Source: Catonia carolina
Taxonomy: Eukaryota; Arthropoda; Insecta; Hemiptera; Achilidae
Direction of reading: 5' to 3'
NCBI GenBank assembly: GCA_035578175.1
Contig: JAQMRL010000004.1
Span: 74,625,901-74,689,900, forward strand
Length of the DNA: 64,000 nucleotides
Program-made: the position numbers and the translations under genes
The notes under the pieces: model-generated
Database searches by the model: none
Told to the model about the DNA's origin: nothing
The model's input: only the letters and a program-made list of their open reading frames with translations
Shown here: piece after piece, positions 20,798 to 31,896 of the stretch
Position numbering within the stretch: position 1 is the stretch's first letter
How the letters are laid out: each line of letters starts with the position of its first letter

Positions 20798-22083
20798 TTT
20801 CTAAGGCTGCGGTTAAACAGCAAGCAGATTAGAGCAGGCTAGCAGTTCAAACAGGTTTAAGCAATGGAGCAGCATTGAGCTGAGCTGTTACCATGGCCGT
20901 ACAGAAAGCAATCTGCTGCTAATACTTTCCATCTACCTGTCACTTTGTTCAGTCTTGCCTCCTGTTTTGTCTTGATTTGTGAAGTTATTATTTTTAAAAG
21001 TGAAAGATCCCCTACGTTAATGTTTTTTTTTTAAATTATTTTGACTGACAAATATTTTTAAATGGGTACTAATAGTTATTGAATTATTTTTTGGTTATTT
21101 TAATTAGTTTTTGTTATTATACAGGGTGGCGCAAAAGTCACTGTACACTACAGTAAACAAAGACTGAATTTATTTTTTATTACAAAAAACTTACAATTAT
21201 TTTTTATGTTCAAATTGTTTTCCGTCTTCAGTGATACATCTTTCAAGTCTCTCTCGAACACTGTTACACACTCTATGGCATAGTCTGGTATTACTGTCCA
21301 AATCTTCAAATGCCTCTTGTATGTAGTCTTTCATTTCGTCGATGGTCTGAGGCTTTCTAGAATAAACAGAGTCCTTGACGACACCCCATACGAAAAAATC
21401 CATGGGCGTGACATCTGGTGAACGTGGAGGCATGTCAATTTCTGCCCTTCGTCCAATAATTTGTCTTCGGATAGTTTCGTTTAAATAATCGCGGACTTCA
21501 GTGGCATAATGTGGTGGAGCACCATCGTGTTGAAAGTACGCTTTCAAGAACTCACTGGATCTATTGTGTTTGTCCTTGACGAGGCGTATTGCCAACTTGA
21601 CGCGGCGTAATTATCAGCATTTTGTAATACCAACATCACAGGCTAAAACTATTGTACTACATCTTCTTGTAATTTTAATTTTTTCTTTTAACCAACTGTG
21701 CAGTGACTTGCACCACCCTGTATATACTCCCAGTCATTAGTTTGTAATTCTTATCATACTTCATTTCACACCGCAGTTGATACTTTTCTGTCTTGAAATT
21801 ATTGTGACTTAATCCCATAAAATGGGCGTTTATATACAGCCGATATTAGTGATTGAGTGTCAAAATCTATGATTAAAAAAATAATATACACAATAACATA
21901 ACTGAAACTGAACTGAGATGTGAGCTTTTAAGCTGGTAAAATCAAACTAGTTCGTTTTTAAGCTGGTTAGATCAGTAAGCAGTACAGCAGGTTCTGCCAC
22001 ACCTATTACATATATCAGGTTTGTTCCAACCTACTTAAACGCGTAATGCTACTACAACCTGCTTGCTGCCTGCCCATGGCCTA
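20798..22083. mobile_element. Possible hAT-like non-autonomous element containing a nested transposon
   Basis: Imperfect inverted ends TAAGGCTGCGGTTAAACAGC / TGCTTGCTGCCTGCCCATGG share AGCAAGCAG and GGCxxxG blocks. Interior sequences on both sides are GC-richer and rich in AGCAGG motifs. I see no clear 8-bp target duplication, so the class is uncertain. A TA-flanked transposon (21122-21720) sits inside. Confidence 0.35.
21122..21720 (-). mobile_element. DUF4817-type Tc1/mariner element, internally deleted, core retained
   Basis: Terminal repeats CAGGGTGGCGCAAAAGTCAC and, inverted, CAGTGACTTGCACCACCCTG are flanked by TA. A - strand frame (21595-21197, 132 codons, stop present) encodes FLKAYFQHDGAPPHYATEVR, then IDMPPRSPDVTPMDFFVWGV, KDSVYSRKPQTIDEMKDYIQ, and a C-terminal RVCNSVRERLERCITEDGKQ. 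HDGAPPHYA and PRSPDVTPMDFF contain the second and third catalytic acidic residues of this superfamily. The DNA-binding domain and first catalytic Asp are deleted, so it is non-autonomous. Confidence 0.8.
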
Positions 22084-22660
22084 AGATTAATTATATAAAA
22101 AAGTATATCTTTGATTTTATTAATTCACAATAAATTATTAAATACCCGGAAATAAATTTTTGACATTTATATTTGTACAGCATTTATTTATTACTGTTCT
22201 TTGCACAAAGTTAAGAAGATATTTTAATATTTTGTCTTGTGTATTTGTTAGATTAGATTATAAATTTTTTTTTACTAATGTTTAACTTTAATCAGCTGCA
22301 CAGTGATCCAGAAAATATCTTTTTATCAATTGTAATAATGAAAAATACATCAAAAGATCAACTTAAGGATAGTTAGGTAACTACTTATTGTATCAACAAA
22401 AAGGGAAATATTTATTAATTGAAAAACTTAACCAATAAATTTTTTAATCATTGTGATTTCATTATAAATAATTTAATACATTTTTAAAAAGTATTTATAA
22501 CTAGAAGTTCGCTGCAAGTGCAAATTAGCACGTCTGCATTAGCAGAAATTGCAAAACAGGTGTAAAACAAAAAAAATGTAACAAAATAAAAAAAACCAAA
22601 AAGGAAACGTTAAGAATAATAGTCTTAAAAAATTAAGAATAATTTGATGATGAAGGTTTT
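22084..22660. other. Unassigned sequence with a SINE tail fragment
   Basis: CACGTCTGCATTAGCAGAAA and GCAAAACAGG at about 22530-22565 match the 3' body shared by SINE families A and C. The rest is AT-rich and unassigned. A poly-T run of about 60 bp follows at 22698-22740. Confidence 0.4.
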
Positions 22661-22740
22661 TTAAAAAATAAACGCAAAGATTAAAGGTGTTAAACTATTT
22701 TTTTTTTTTTTTTATTTTTTTTTTTTTTTTTTTTTTTTTC

Positions 22741-23134
22741 TGCCCATAACAGACAGGTGGAGTGTCAAATTATTTACACTCAATCTGTTCGTTGCAGGGC
22801 TAAAATAAATAGTTCTGTTTCTTATCACATGGTCAGCCAATTAAATGACTGAATCATTTAAGAACAGAAGAGGTAGAGGTGTAAAAGACACTAATCAGAG
22901 TTATCTCCTCTGAAAGTAATGAATTTCACTATACAGCCAGACCCTGTGGTGAATGAAGTGAAGGTGTCATTTGCAGAGTGGAAAATTTGTGCTTTTCAGA
23001 GGGCCCGGCATGCTGATAAGCATACTTTTCCATTCAGTGAGGAAGGCAATGGTAAACCACCTCACTCCTCGATTTACTTAGTAAAACCTCTACAGGTTCA
23101 AACCAGCCTACAGGCTGATGACCTAAACAACAAA
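22741..23134 (+). repeat. Family B dispersed repeat, copy 4 (full length)
   Basis: Full length, from TGCCCATAACAGACAGGTGG to AACCAGCCTACAGGCTGATG. The hairpin loop is TGTA on the reverse strand while the CAGCC/GGCTG stem is unchanged. A long T run directly precedes it. Confidence 0.85.
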
Positions 23135-23944
23135 CTATTTTTTAATACAGTACAAAAATGAAGAATAACTTAGATTATTGTTTTGAATATACTAATGTAA
23201 AGATTTAAAATCACAACATGAATAACACTTAAGCACCTTTCAGTCTTTCTGTAACCTTTTGAGTTGTTTGGTCAGCATAATATGTATGAGTGGGGGGGGG
23301 GGATTGGCTACCAACTCCATTAACAAAAATGCGTTTGTGAGTAGGATTCCGCTATTGTCCAAAAAAACTTTTATGTTGGTGACAAAGTTAACATAATCTG
23401 TATTATGTTAGTAAAAGTCTCTGGTTTTCTGAGTTGAGAAATAGATTAAAAATAATATCTTCCGTCATTGAGGAGTTGCAACATATTTTTAGATTTTTGA
23501 GTCGGGGGGGGGGGGGGTTGTACTTTGGATTTTTCCTTGGGGTTTCACTGGGTGAGGAACAAAGAAGGTCTCCTGTATTTTTGTGTATTGAGGTCTCTTT
23601 ATGGGTTACTATTTCCAGACATAGCCCGTTATGTTCAACTTCATATTATAAGAAGATAAAAAAAGGTTGAAGTTGCCTTGAGGGTACCTTCAGTCATTCT
23701 TCCACAATTATTTCTTGTTAATAAAAAAATTACTGAAAATGAAATGTTAAAACATTATTAGCTCTTTAAATCTGCTTCTAATATGGGGTTCCACCTGAGC
23801 TGATTATCTTCGTAATGGTACTTGTCATCAACACAAACTTCAGAATATGACTGTCTGTCTGCATAGTGTTCATACTCAAACATAGGAACTTCTCGACTTT
23901 TCTTTTTCCCTCATTAGGCTTCTCGCTTCCTTTCATTTAACTTT
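23135..23944. other. Unassigned intergenic sequence with G runs
   Basis: Homopolymeric G runs occur near 23290-23302 and 23504-23517. No gene or repeat family is recognised. Confidence 0.4.
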
Positions 23945-24400
23945 TACAAGGTTCAGCCAATAAGTACCTGTTTAAGGAATGAAGGCGGAAGTTTTTTGCA
24001 AATTTTATTCTTTATTTTTCAATGATATCTTGTTTTAGGTTGATACCTTATCATTCCTAAAAGGAATGAAAGCACAAGTTTTTTGCAAATTTTTTTTTTA
24101 TTTTTCAATGTTATCTCGTTTTAGGTTGATCACTTTTCCCTACATTTCTATCGCTTCTTTAACCGCTCCAAAAATACGATTGTCAAATTTCAAAATATGC
24201 TTCTGCCTCTATAATGATCTCGTTTGAACTGAATTTTTTTCTCTTAAATTATTTTTTCATGTTGGGGGTATAGAAAAAAGGAAGTCGGAAACGTACGTTG
24301 AGTGGAATAGCAATTCGTAGTCCAGTTCATGTAATTTGGCTGCGACAATTCAAATGTACTGGTAGTGAAATGTTGGCCAAATGGAATCATATCTCCTGGA
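23945..24400 (-). pseudogene. Mariner transposase 3' remnant with tandem duplication of its end
   Basis: On the - strand, across frame breaks, it encodes KLHELDYELLFHSTYVSDFL, then KKIQFKRDHYRGR / SSNEIIIEAEAYFE in overlapping frames, then VINLKRDNIEK and a stop. These correspond to the last quarter of a mariner gene (YSPDLAPxDFxLFP, then the CINLKGDYVEK-type terminus). The final ~75 bp, including TTTTTTGCAAATTTTATTC-like sequence, is duplicated in tandem (about 23979-24130). Confidence 0.6.
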
Positions 24401-25139
24401 ATTCCTTGTTGAATCCAATCAAAATGGCTACCAAATAAAAATTACCCGATTAATCCATCTGAAATTTAATATGGTGTCATTTGACAGATGGTAGTACACA
24501 ACGGTAATATCAACTACCCTCAACAACTCCACCTTCTACAAACACGGGTATTTATCAACCCCTGCAGAGCTTTTTAAGGTCGGCTACAGATGGACGGCGC
24601 GTTACCATTGGAGGGTGAGTTACGTGCATGAGTCAGATGATAGAACGGTGATGCGATGTTGGATTTTTTAATGGTTATTACTATATACTGTCGTTGGTTG
24701 CGCATCAACACGCTGTCCGTATGTTATTACCACCTTTAAGAGCTGTAATTCTTAAAATAATGCCTAGGAAAATAAAAATTGTGAGGAACTTGGCAAATCA
24801 GTAATTTAATACACACATACTTTGTTTCACTGAGCAGCTGTCTTTACTAATATATATCTATTGGCATTATCGTCTCATTAATTTTTTGTTATATTGTAGC
24901 AGGCCTATTTGTTATTAAAAATCCTGTGAAATTTATGTTTTTTAATACTTTAAAAATGATTGAATTTAATTGATATGTTAAATTAGTTATATGTAGTAGT
25001 TTTTTTTTGTATTGATAAGGTATTTTAATAAGTTATATTGTAAATAATAATTAAGTATGTTTAAAATATTTTTGTATAAGTAATGATTAGTATTGTTAAT
25101 GTATTTAAATAATATTGACACCTTTAAATTTCTTTATTA
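24401..25139. other. Unassigned intergenic sequence
   Basis: No family is recognised. GC content is slightly higher around 24560-24660. Confidence 0.35.
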
Positions 25140-25468
25140 TTCATTACCTTTTTTCTTTTAATTCCTAATGTGTGTATGTTGCAATCTGTTCAATTCAGAA
25201 CAATAAGCAACCCCATCACCTAATGAGATAAAAGATGACATGTAAATGAGGTGTAGTCTTGTGCAGACCCAGGCCGACTATTCCTGAGAGAGTATGGTTT
25301 ATTGAACCCCAACCATCAAAGTACACCGGTAATCACTGTCTAGTATTCAAATCCGGATAAAAGTAACTACCTTTACTAGGATTTGAACCAGGAACCTTCG
25401 TCTCCGAAGATCAGCTGTTAAACAGCTGACTCACGGCGACGACTTTACCTCCCGACCAACCCGGTGTG
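25140..25468 (-). repeat. tRNA-derived SINE, family D copy 1
   Basis: On the - strand it reads ACCGGGTTGGTCGGGAGGTA (A-box region), an AGCTG-TTTAA-CAGCT anticodon-arm-like hairpin, then CCTGGTTCAAATCCTAGTAA (B box), then a body with TACCGGTGTACTTTGATGGT and an end GATTGCAACATACACAC. A second copy at 34545-34866 is closely similar along its whole length. It is about 325 bp. Confidence 0.8.
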
Positions 25469-25560
25469 TCATTCATTACCTAATCTTTAAAATTTATTTT
25501 ATTATTATTTATATTCGTTACAAGAAATTTTTGTTTATAAATTATGGCCCTGAATAAGTA

Positions 25561-26085
25561 CAGTAGCATCTCGGTAGTCCAGCACCTCCAGTAATCCGGC
25601 CCTTAAAATATTAGGCCTAAAAGTATGAAACCTCGCCCAGGACAGATTTTGGTAAAAGATTTAAATTGAATTAGGGAAATCAACTCGACCTAATTACGGC
25701 GTATTTAATATAACATGCATGTTTAGGATTTGATTGAAGAAATGAATAAGCAGACCTTAATTACTGTTAAATGGAATAATTTTTGGCCTTTTATCCAAAA
25801 CCCAGAACTGGGTCATACTCTATACTTCATGCTGAATTGACAACGAAACGTAAATCTCAGAACACGAGCACCCCCACACCGCACTAGGCAATGTCAATAG
25901 CCTGTAATTATGTTTAGTACAATGACTGACAGAAGTACTCAGCAAACCTTTTTAATTAGTTAATTTTATTTAAAATCACATAGAAATCAAAGTATATTCA
26001 TTTTTTGTTTAAATTTATAGTTCCAAAATTCCAACACATCCAGTAATCCGGCACCCGAACAGGCCGGACTACTGAGATTCTACTG
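25561..26085. mobile_element. pogo/Tigger-like non-autonomous element
   Basis: The left end CAGTAGCATCTCGGTAGTCC and right end GGACTACTGAGATTCTACTG are inverted and flanked by TA. Subterminal AGTAATCCGGC blocks occur on both sides. CAGTAGAATCTCxGTAxTCCGGC-type ends are characteristic of pogo/Tigger elements. The element is 525 bp without transposase. Confidence 0.75.
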
Positions 26086-26446
26086 TATCAGTAATTTTTC
26101 GTAGTAATGTTTTTTTTTAAGTATACTTTACAGGATCAGCACCAGTCCAGGTAACTGATAATATGAATTAAAGAAAATGTAATTTAAAAGGATGCAATGT
26201 TCAATGCCTAAACAATAACATTTTGTCATATTTCGTAACCCTTTCCACTTGTATTATTCAGGACCTGACTGTTCATTCCACTTGTATTTATTTCAGTGAA
26301 TTTTTTTACTTTCTGTTCTTTATTTTCACTTATCTTTAAATAATTACCATTTCCATCTATTAACCCTGATCAAACTAAAATAATTTCATGGTCTATTTAA
26401 CCTTAAACAATTTTATTAACCATTATATTTTTTCACTTTTAAACTA

Positions 26447-27357
26447 AAAAATCTGGTGTGAAACACTCACACAACTTTCCCTTGCCAATGCAAATAATTA
26501 ATAATAAACCTAACATTATTAATAAAATATTAGAAATAAACAAAAACTAACATCAAAAACATAACCTTATTTTAATCATGAGTGAATGACGCAAAATGAC
26601 AATCGAACTCAGTTTGGCTTAAAAATACGGAAAATCACGCTAAACTAGGCTCTGTAGAGAAAAATGCTCTAAACAAAAGTTGTAGATCTTTTAATTTTCT
26701 ATAAATTTAATAATATACACTTTTGTCGTAAAATGCATACTAAGACCGAAATGTTAAAAAAATCGATTTTTCTCACGTTTTCCTGAGAAAAAAACAGAAA
26801 ATCGCTAATTACCGCTAAACTAAGCGTTATACAAAAAATTGTTTGAAATAAAAGTTGTAGAATTTTACATTCTCTACAACTTTTATTATATAACGTTTTG
26901 CGCTAAAATGCATATTAAAGCCGCAATCTTAAAAAGAAAATGTTTTTACGTAAAAACAGCCTCAAGCAGAATTTCAGCAAACATGGCGCCTACCCTATAT
27001 TGTAGAGCATAAAAAATGTAGTAAACCAGTTGATTTTTAAAAAAATCGTAAGACTAGTTTTTGAGAAAATCGCAAAAAAGTGAAAAATTATACGAATAAA
27101 CTACTACTTCCGGTTGACCGATTTTGATGAAAATGTTCATGTCGGGTCCGGTAGTGATATGTAACTTAAGTTTCAAGTTCGTACGATGTTCCGTTCTTGA
27201 GATAGTCTGTTCACACACAGACCAATCGCTAAAAACATGTTTTTTGGGTTCAGGGGGTCTGAAAACGTATAGTCCGGTGAAAACTCTATTTCGAAAAATC
27301 GACATGAAAACAATACTTTCCTTCCTATATATTCATATAGGCAAGAGAAAGTAAAAA
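26447..27357 (-). mobile_element. HINE-like element, full-length reverse copy
   Basis: In reverse, it runs from TTTTTACTTTCTCTTGCC (27357) to TTCACACCAGATTTTTT (26447). It shows the family's 13-bp inverted repeats (ACTTTCTCTTGCC near the 5' end, its complement near the 3' end), internal GTAGAGAATGTAAAATTCTAC hairpin, and 3' hairpin GTGTGA/TCACAC. The TG stretch is short (GTGTGTGAAC). Confidence 0.8.
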
Positions 27358-27957
27358 TAACTGGCACCTGTTAGTGCATTTGTCCCCGAGTGAAAACTGA
27401 GTCAAAACCAATTGGGGAAGATCCCGTAGGACCCTCCTGCACAGTGTATTGTATATAAAGCCTGTTAATTTACCGTCTTGTAGAATTTTTATTTAGTTGG
27501 TCTACCAAAAATGTGATATGAAGAAAAAATTAAAGTAGTTGCCTCTTATCTCATTTCACTGCGTGATTGCTCGTGATGAGTGGGGGATAAATCGGGAAAG
27601 ATAGAAATACCCTTTGTGCTAAATGATGTCTTCTTTTAAGGAAAAATTTCTTCAATCCTGTAACGACGGTTGTAAACCAATTTACGGATTTGCTTATAAA
27701 GCAATATTAATGATAGTAGCATATGTGTTAATTAGACATGGCGAGTGAAACAAACAAAATTATAGCAGTACAGTCAACCCTTTTAATTTTTAATTTAAAA
27801 TAGCGCAGCTACCAGTGAACACAAAAATGAAAACTTTGATAGGTTAGATCAGCTGATAACCAAAATTATATCCAACAACTTGGGTGTTTTCATGAAGTGA
27901 GGAAATAAATATTGATACGAATAAGAAAGAAAAACAAAAAATAGACATCTGTTATTA
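27358..27957. other. Unassigned intergenic sequence
   Basis: I see no exon or repeat family. Confidence 0.35.
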
Positions 27958-28410
27958 AACGCTTTTATTTAACTTACTCATGGATCCATAAAATCTTGCA
28001 ACTTAAAATTTTAATACTTCTACTGTATCAATATGAATGAAACTTTGCACACTTGTTTATCTTCGATGACAATACGCTGTCATAAAAAAAAATTTACAAA
28101 AAAAAAATTTTTTTTTTTAACTTACTCTTGGATCCATCAAATCTTGCAACTTAAAATTTTAATACTTCTACTGTATCAATATGAATGAAACTTTGCACAC
28201 TTGTTTATCTTCGATGACAATACGCTGTCATAAAAAAAAATTTACAAAAAAAATTTTTTTAAACGCTTTTATTATTACAAAATAACTTACTCTTGGATCC
28301 ATCAAATCTGGCAACTTAAAATTTTAATACTTCTACCGTATCAATATGAATCAAACTTTGCACACTTGTTTATCTTCGATGACAATAGGTGTTTGTAAAA
28401 AAAAATTACA
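27958..28410. repeat. Tandem repeat, ~150-165-bp period, three units
   Basis: Units begin AACTTACTC(A/T)TGGATCCAT at 27971, 28119 and 28283 and contain TTTGCACACTTGTTTATCTT and CGATGACAATA. The first two are almost identical; the third differs by a few substitutions and a CAATAGGTG end. AAACGCTTTTATT precedes units 1 and 3. Poly-A/T tracts vary between units. It is not a CRISPR array, since the units have no unique spacers. Confidence 0.85.
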
Positions 28411-28587
28411 AAAAAATTTTTGAGAAAATTTTTTTCAAAAAAAATTTTTTGTCTGAACATACTCAGCTTATATTTATTTAACAGCTTTATATTTTGTCCT
28501 ACAGAGAGTAATGTGCAGTAGTAGTTTTAAAAAGTCGTTGCAAATACTGTCATGTATAGCTCAAAAAACAAGTGAACTGGTTAAACA

Positions 28588-29469
28588 TGAGGTGTGGCTA
28601 TTAAATAACGAGACACGTAAAAAATTTAATTTTATACATAATCATTTATTGTCACCTTCAATATACACTCCTCTATTCCTACAACGCTTCATGTGAATTT
28701 TCCATTGTTGGAAACAGTGCTGGAAGTCAGCTCCTTCAGGACACGTGCCGCTTTCTCTTTTACAGCTTCCACATACTCAAATCTTGTCCCTTTTAATACA
28801 GATTTCACCTTGGGGGAACAGGTAGAAGGTAATAACATGTGATGAAACGTTTTTTACTTATGATCCGGAAACGAAGTGCCAATCCATGCAGTGAAAGAGG
28901 CAAAAAAGCTCGAATGAGCAAGTCAAAATTTAAAGCAGTGATTGTTTTTTTTTTAATATCCATGAGATTGTGTACCTTCACTGGGTTTCTGAAGGTCGAA
29001 CAATTAATCAAAATTACTACTTTGAGGTACTTTCTAAACTATGTCAAAGAGTAAGGAAAATCCGCCCCGAAATGTCGAAGGACAAATAATGGGTTCACCA
29101 AGACAATGCACCAGCTCATTCCGCGTTATCTGTCAAGAGGTTCCTAGTCGAATACAGCATCTCAGTGTTAGAACATCCACCTTATTCACCAGATCTTGTA
29201 CCATGTGACTTCTACCTGTTCCTTAAGGTGAAATCTGCATTAAAAAGGACAAGATTTGAGTCTGTGGAAGCTGTAAAAGAGAAAGCGGCACATGTCCTGA
29301 AGGAGCTGACAGAAGATGACTTCCAGCACTGCTTCCAACTATGGAAAATTTGCATGGAGTATTGTAGGGATAGAGAAGGAATGTATATTGAAGGTGACAA
29401 TAAGTGATTTTGTATAAATTAAAAATAAATTATTTTATGTCAGTCTCGTTATTTAATAGCCACACTTCG
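28588..29469 (+). mobile_element. Fold-back mariner, copy b
   Basis: This copy has the same layout as copies a and c, with the transposase part on the + strand. An inverted copy of the 3' end occupies the left end, then a gap-free region encodes MSKSKFKAVIVF, and HPPYSPDLVPCDFYLFLKVK in the 29165-29407 frame, followed by FESVEAVKEKAAHVLKELTE and a stop. The third catalytic Asp (in YSPDL) is present. The first catalytic block and DNA-binding domain are absent. Frameshifts occur around 28830-29160. Confidence 0.8.
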
Positions 29470-30110
29470 TGTGTTACAGTACAGACGACATGAATGGAAA
29501 GGATTAAAATCTGGACGAAAGAAAAATCCTAATTTAAGAATCAGACTTCCAATATAACTCATTGGTGATGTTTTTTTTATCACATTCTTAATATTATTTC
29601 ATAATCTGACTAAAAATACATTTGAAATTAACCATTAAAGCAAATTATTTTGATATCTAATAATAGATCAGACCAGGTTATGCAGTGTAATACAAGATAT
29701 AAACTGCAGTCTTATGTATAGGACATACATACTGCCCGTTCCCAAGCCTTGTGCAGCTGAGAGGTACGCATTACGTCACTATTACTCTTGAGAGATTGTG
29801 TTAGTAGTAGTAACGTTTTACTTGTATTATGTTTGTAGTAGTCAAGGGTACTATCCAAACTACATATATTGTGTATCACCGTCTACAGCGAATAGTCAAA
29901 ACAACACCCACATATGTCACCACACTAGGCAGCCTACTGCCTAGCGAAGAGCAATGAGATGATTAGTATAGTGTTATGACGTAGTAGCAGACTGGTCCTT
30001 CGTCTGTCCCCTTCATCATTTGGCTTTGTGTTTTTTTCCTTCAGAATGGGATATAAAAATCATTTTCATCGAAACTCATCTAGTTGACCTGGGTAAAAAT
30101 CTTAAAGATC
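29470..30110. other. Unassigned intergenic sequence
   Basis: AT-rich. A short hairpin, AGGCAGCCTACTGCCT, lies near 29928. Nothing else is recognised. Confidence 0.35.
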
Positions 30111-30185
30111 TCTATTTCATATAATGAATTAATATAATAATTTCACTAACCTTCTTTTTAAACTGCGTCACCGTTATTTTATTCC

Positions 30186-30225
30186 TACTTACACGTGTTT
30201 CGGTGGATCCACCATCATCAGAGTA
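30186..30225 (-). ncRNA. Hammerhead-ribozyme-like motif (left arm)
   Basis: Exact inverted copy of the motif at 30786-30825, on the - strand, pointing outward from the palindrome centre. Confidence 0.5.
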
Positions 30226-30785
30226 AATGAAAAATTGAAACTAAAAATTTTTTTCATTTATTTAAAATTTACAGAAGATGATACATCTTCAGTCACTTGT
30301 ATAAAACTGATTTAAAATTAATTTATTTTAATTTATCCCTTCTCATATTTACTGTAGATAGCAGCAGCAGTCAATATCACTTCATCATTCCTAAATTTTA
30401 TCTGTTCATTCAAAATGTCCTGCTTTTGCTCTTTTAAATATTTATAAATATGGAACATCTCATATTTTTCAATTTTATTTTTATTCTCTATATTACATTG
30501 TTCTATTATATTGAAAAAAATTCTATTATATAGAGAATAAAAATAAAATTGAAAAATATGAGATGTTCCATATTTATAAATATTTAAAAGAGCAAAAGCA
30601 GGACATTTTGAATGAACAGATAAAATTTAGGAATGATGAAGTGATATTGACTGCTGCTGCTATCTACAGTAAATATGAGAAGGGATAAATTAATTTTAAA
30701 TCAGTTTTATACAAGTGACTGAAGATGTATCATCTTCTGTAAATTTTAAATAAATGAAAAAAATTTTTAGTTTCAATTTTTCATT

Positions 30786-30825
30786 TACTCTGATGATGGT
30801 GGATCCACCGAAACACGTGTAAGTA
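30786..30825 (+). ncRNA. Hammerhead-ribozyme-like motif (right arm)
   Basis: In order: TACT (stem I), CTGATGA core, one extra T, GGTG-GATC-CACC (stem II), GAAA core, then ACACGTGT (stem III with tiny loop), A at the cleavage position, and AGTA, which pairs with TACT. All invariant core positions of the CUGANGA...GAAA type are present. The unpaired T between A9 and stem II is unusual and may weaken activity. Confidence 0.5.
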
Positions 30826-31059
30826 GGAATAAAATAACGGTGACGCAGTTTAAAAAGAAGGTTAGTGAAATTATTATATTAATTCATTATATGAAATAGA
30901 AATATTTCAAACTGCAGGATGCATTATAAAGATTTATTTTTGAATCTTAAAGATCAGTTCTAAAGACTGAGAAATTACTGTATAATTTTTATATTGTAAA
31001 TAATCTATATAAATTCAAGCAGCTAAGTACAAAAAATTTCAGTGTATGTTTTGTATCTA

Positions 31060-31754
31060 TGAGGTACTTTCAGAAAGTAAGCTCCATTTGTGTTTCTTGC
31101 TGTTCCAGCATTGTGATTGCAGTTTCTGCGCATGCGCAGCACTAACCCTGACTTATTACAAAGGACTTGACGCCATTTCTTGCGCGCTTGATATTTTTAC
31201 TTCGTGGTGCTTGTTTGTAATGGGTAAGTTAATTGAAAATCCTACCACATGTTAAGATTAGATCTGTAATTCATTTTCTTCAATCCAAGGAATGTGAAAC
31301 CAGTAAAAATTCAACAGATCTGTGAGTGAGACATATGGACAAAATGTGAGACGCTAGAAAATTTTGTGATGCAATACAGAACAAGCACCATGGAATGCTC
31401 ACCAGTAGCATTGTTTTGATCCATGACATTGCGAATGTGATGTTTTATAGAATTTTGGCTGGGGACAGTTCGACCTCCCTCCATTCAGTCCAAATTTTCT
31501 CCTAGAGATTACATATTTTTTTTCGCCAGAAAAATGATCTTGCTGGAAAAATGTTTGATGACGATGACGAGTTCAAAAACAATTTTACCACTTGTTTGGA
31601 ATCGCAGGTTGCAAATTTTTATGATGAAGGAATACAAAAGTGCTTAGATACTGGTGGTACTTTAGTAGAAAAATAGTTAAAAGAACAGAGATTCTTTGAA
31701 AATAATTGGTTTCTTTCATCAGTAACATGGAAATTACTTTCTGGTTGTACCTTG
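31060..31754 (+). mobile_element. Decayed, internally deleted mariner
   Basis: TA-flanked ends are TGAGGTACTTTCAGAAAGTA and, inverted, TTACTTTCTGGTTGTACCTTG. The + strand encodes HHGMLTSSIVLIHDIANVMF, then, after a frame break, KNDLAGKMFDDDDEFKNNF, then ANFYDEGIQKCLDTGGTLVEK and a stop. These match the second half of a mariner transposase (CRGMLTxGVVLLHDNARPH, then FDDDDEV, then the IQKxxxxGDYVEK-type terminus). HDNARPH has decayed to HDIANVM. The element is non-functional. Confidence 0.75.
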
Positions 31755-31896
31755 TATTATAGTTTTTAACTAGTTGAAAGAAAAATAAATGTTCTTGTTA
31801 ATGAGTTAATTAACTCATTAACTTAATTTTTAGTGTTTTAATATTTCCACCTTTCTTGTATTAAAATTATATCCAGTGCAGTTGACCTTATAATAT

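Larger units (their letters stand above)
30111..30900. mobile_element. 790-bp near-perfect palindrome with outward hammerhead-like motifs
   Basis: The left arm (30111-30492) and right arm (30529-30900) are inverted copies. The only difference I find is a 10-bp duplication in the left arm near 30325; the spacer is 36 nt. Each arm contains an open stretch (right-arm peptide KYLKEQKQDILNEQIKFRND) reminiscent of the segment near the end of Penelope-type polyproteins. Each also carries a hammerhead-like core: CTGATGA, a GGTG/CACC stem, GAAA, ACACGTGTA. I infer a Penelope-like element in inverted dimer form. Confidence 0.75.

Noticed and set aside
27958..28410. Regularly spaced repeats resembling a CRISPR array
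   Set aside because: Units are ~150 bp and contiguous, with no short repeat/unique spacer alternation, and the host is an animal genome.
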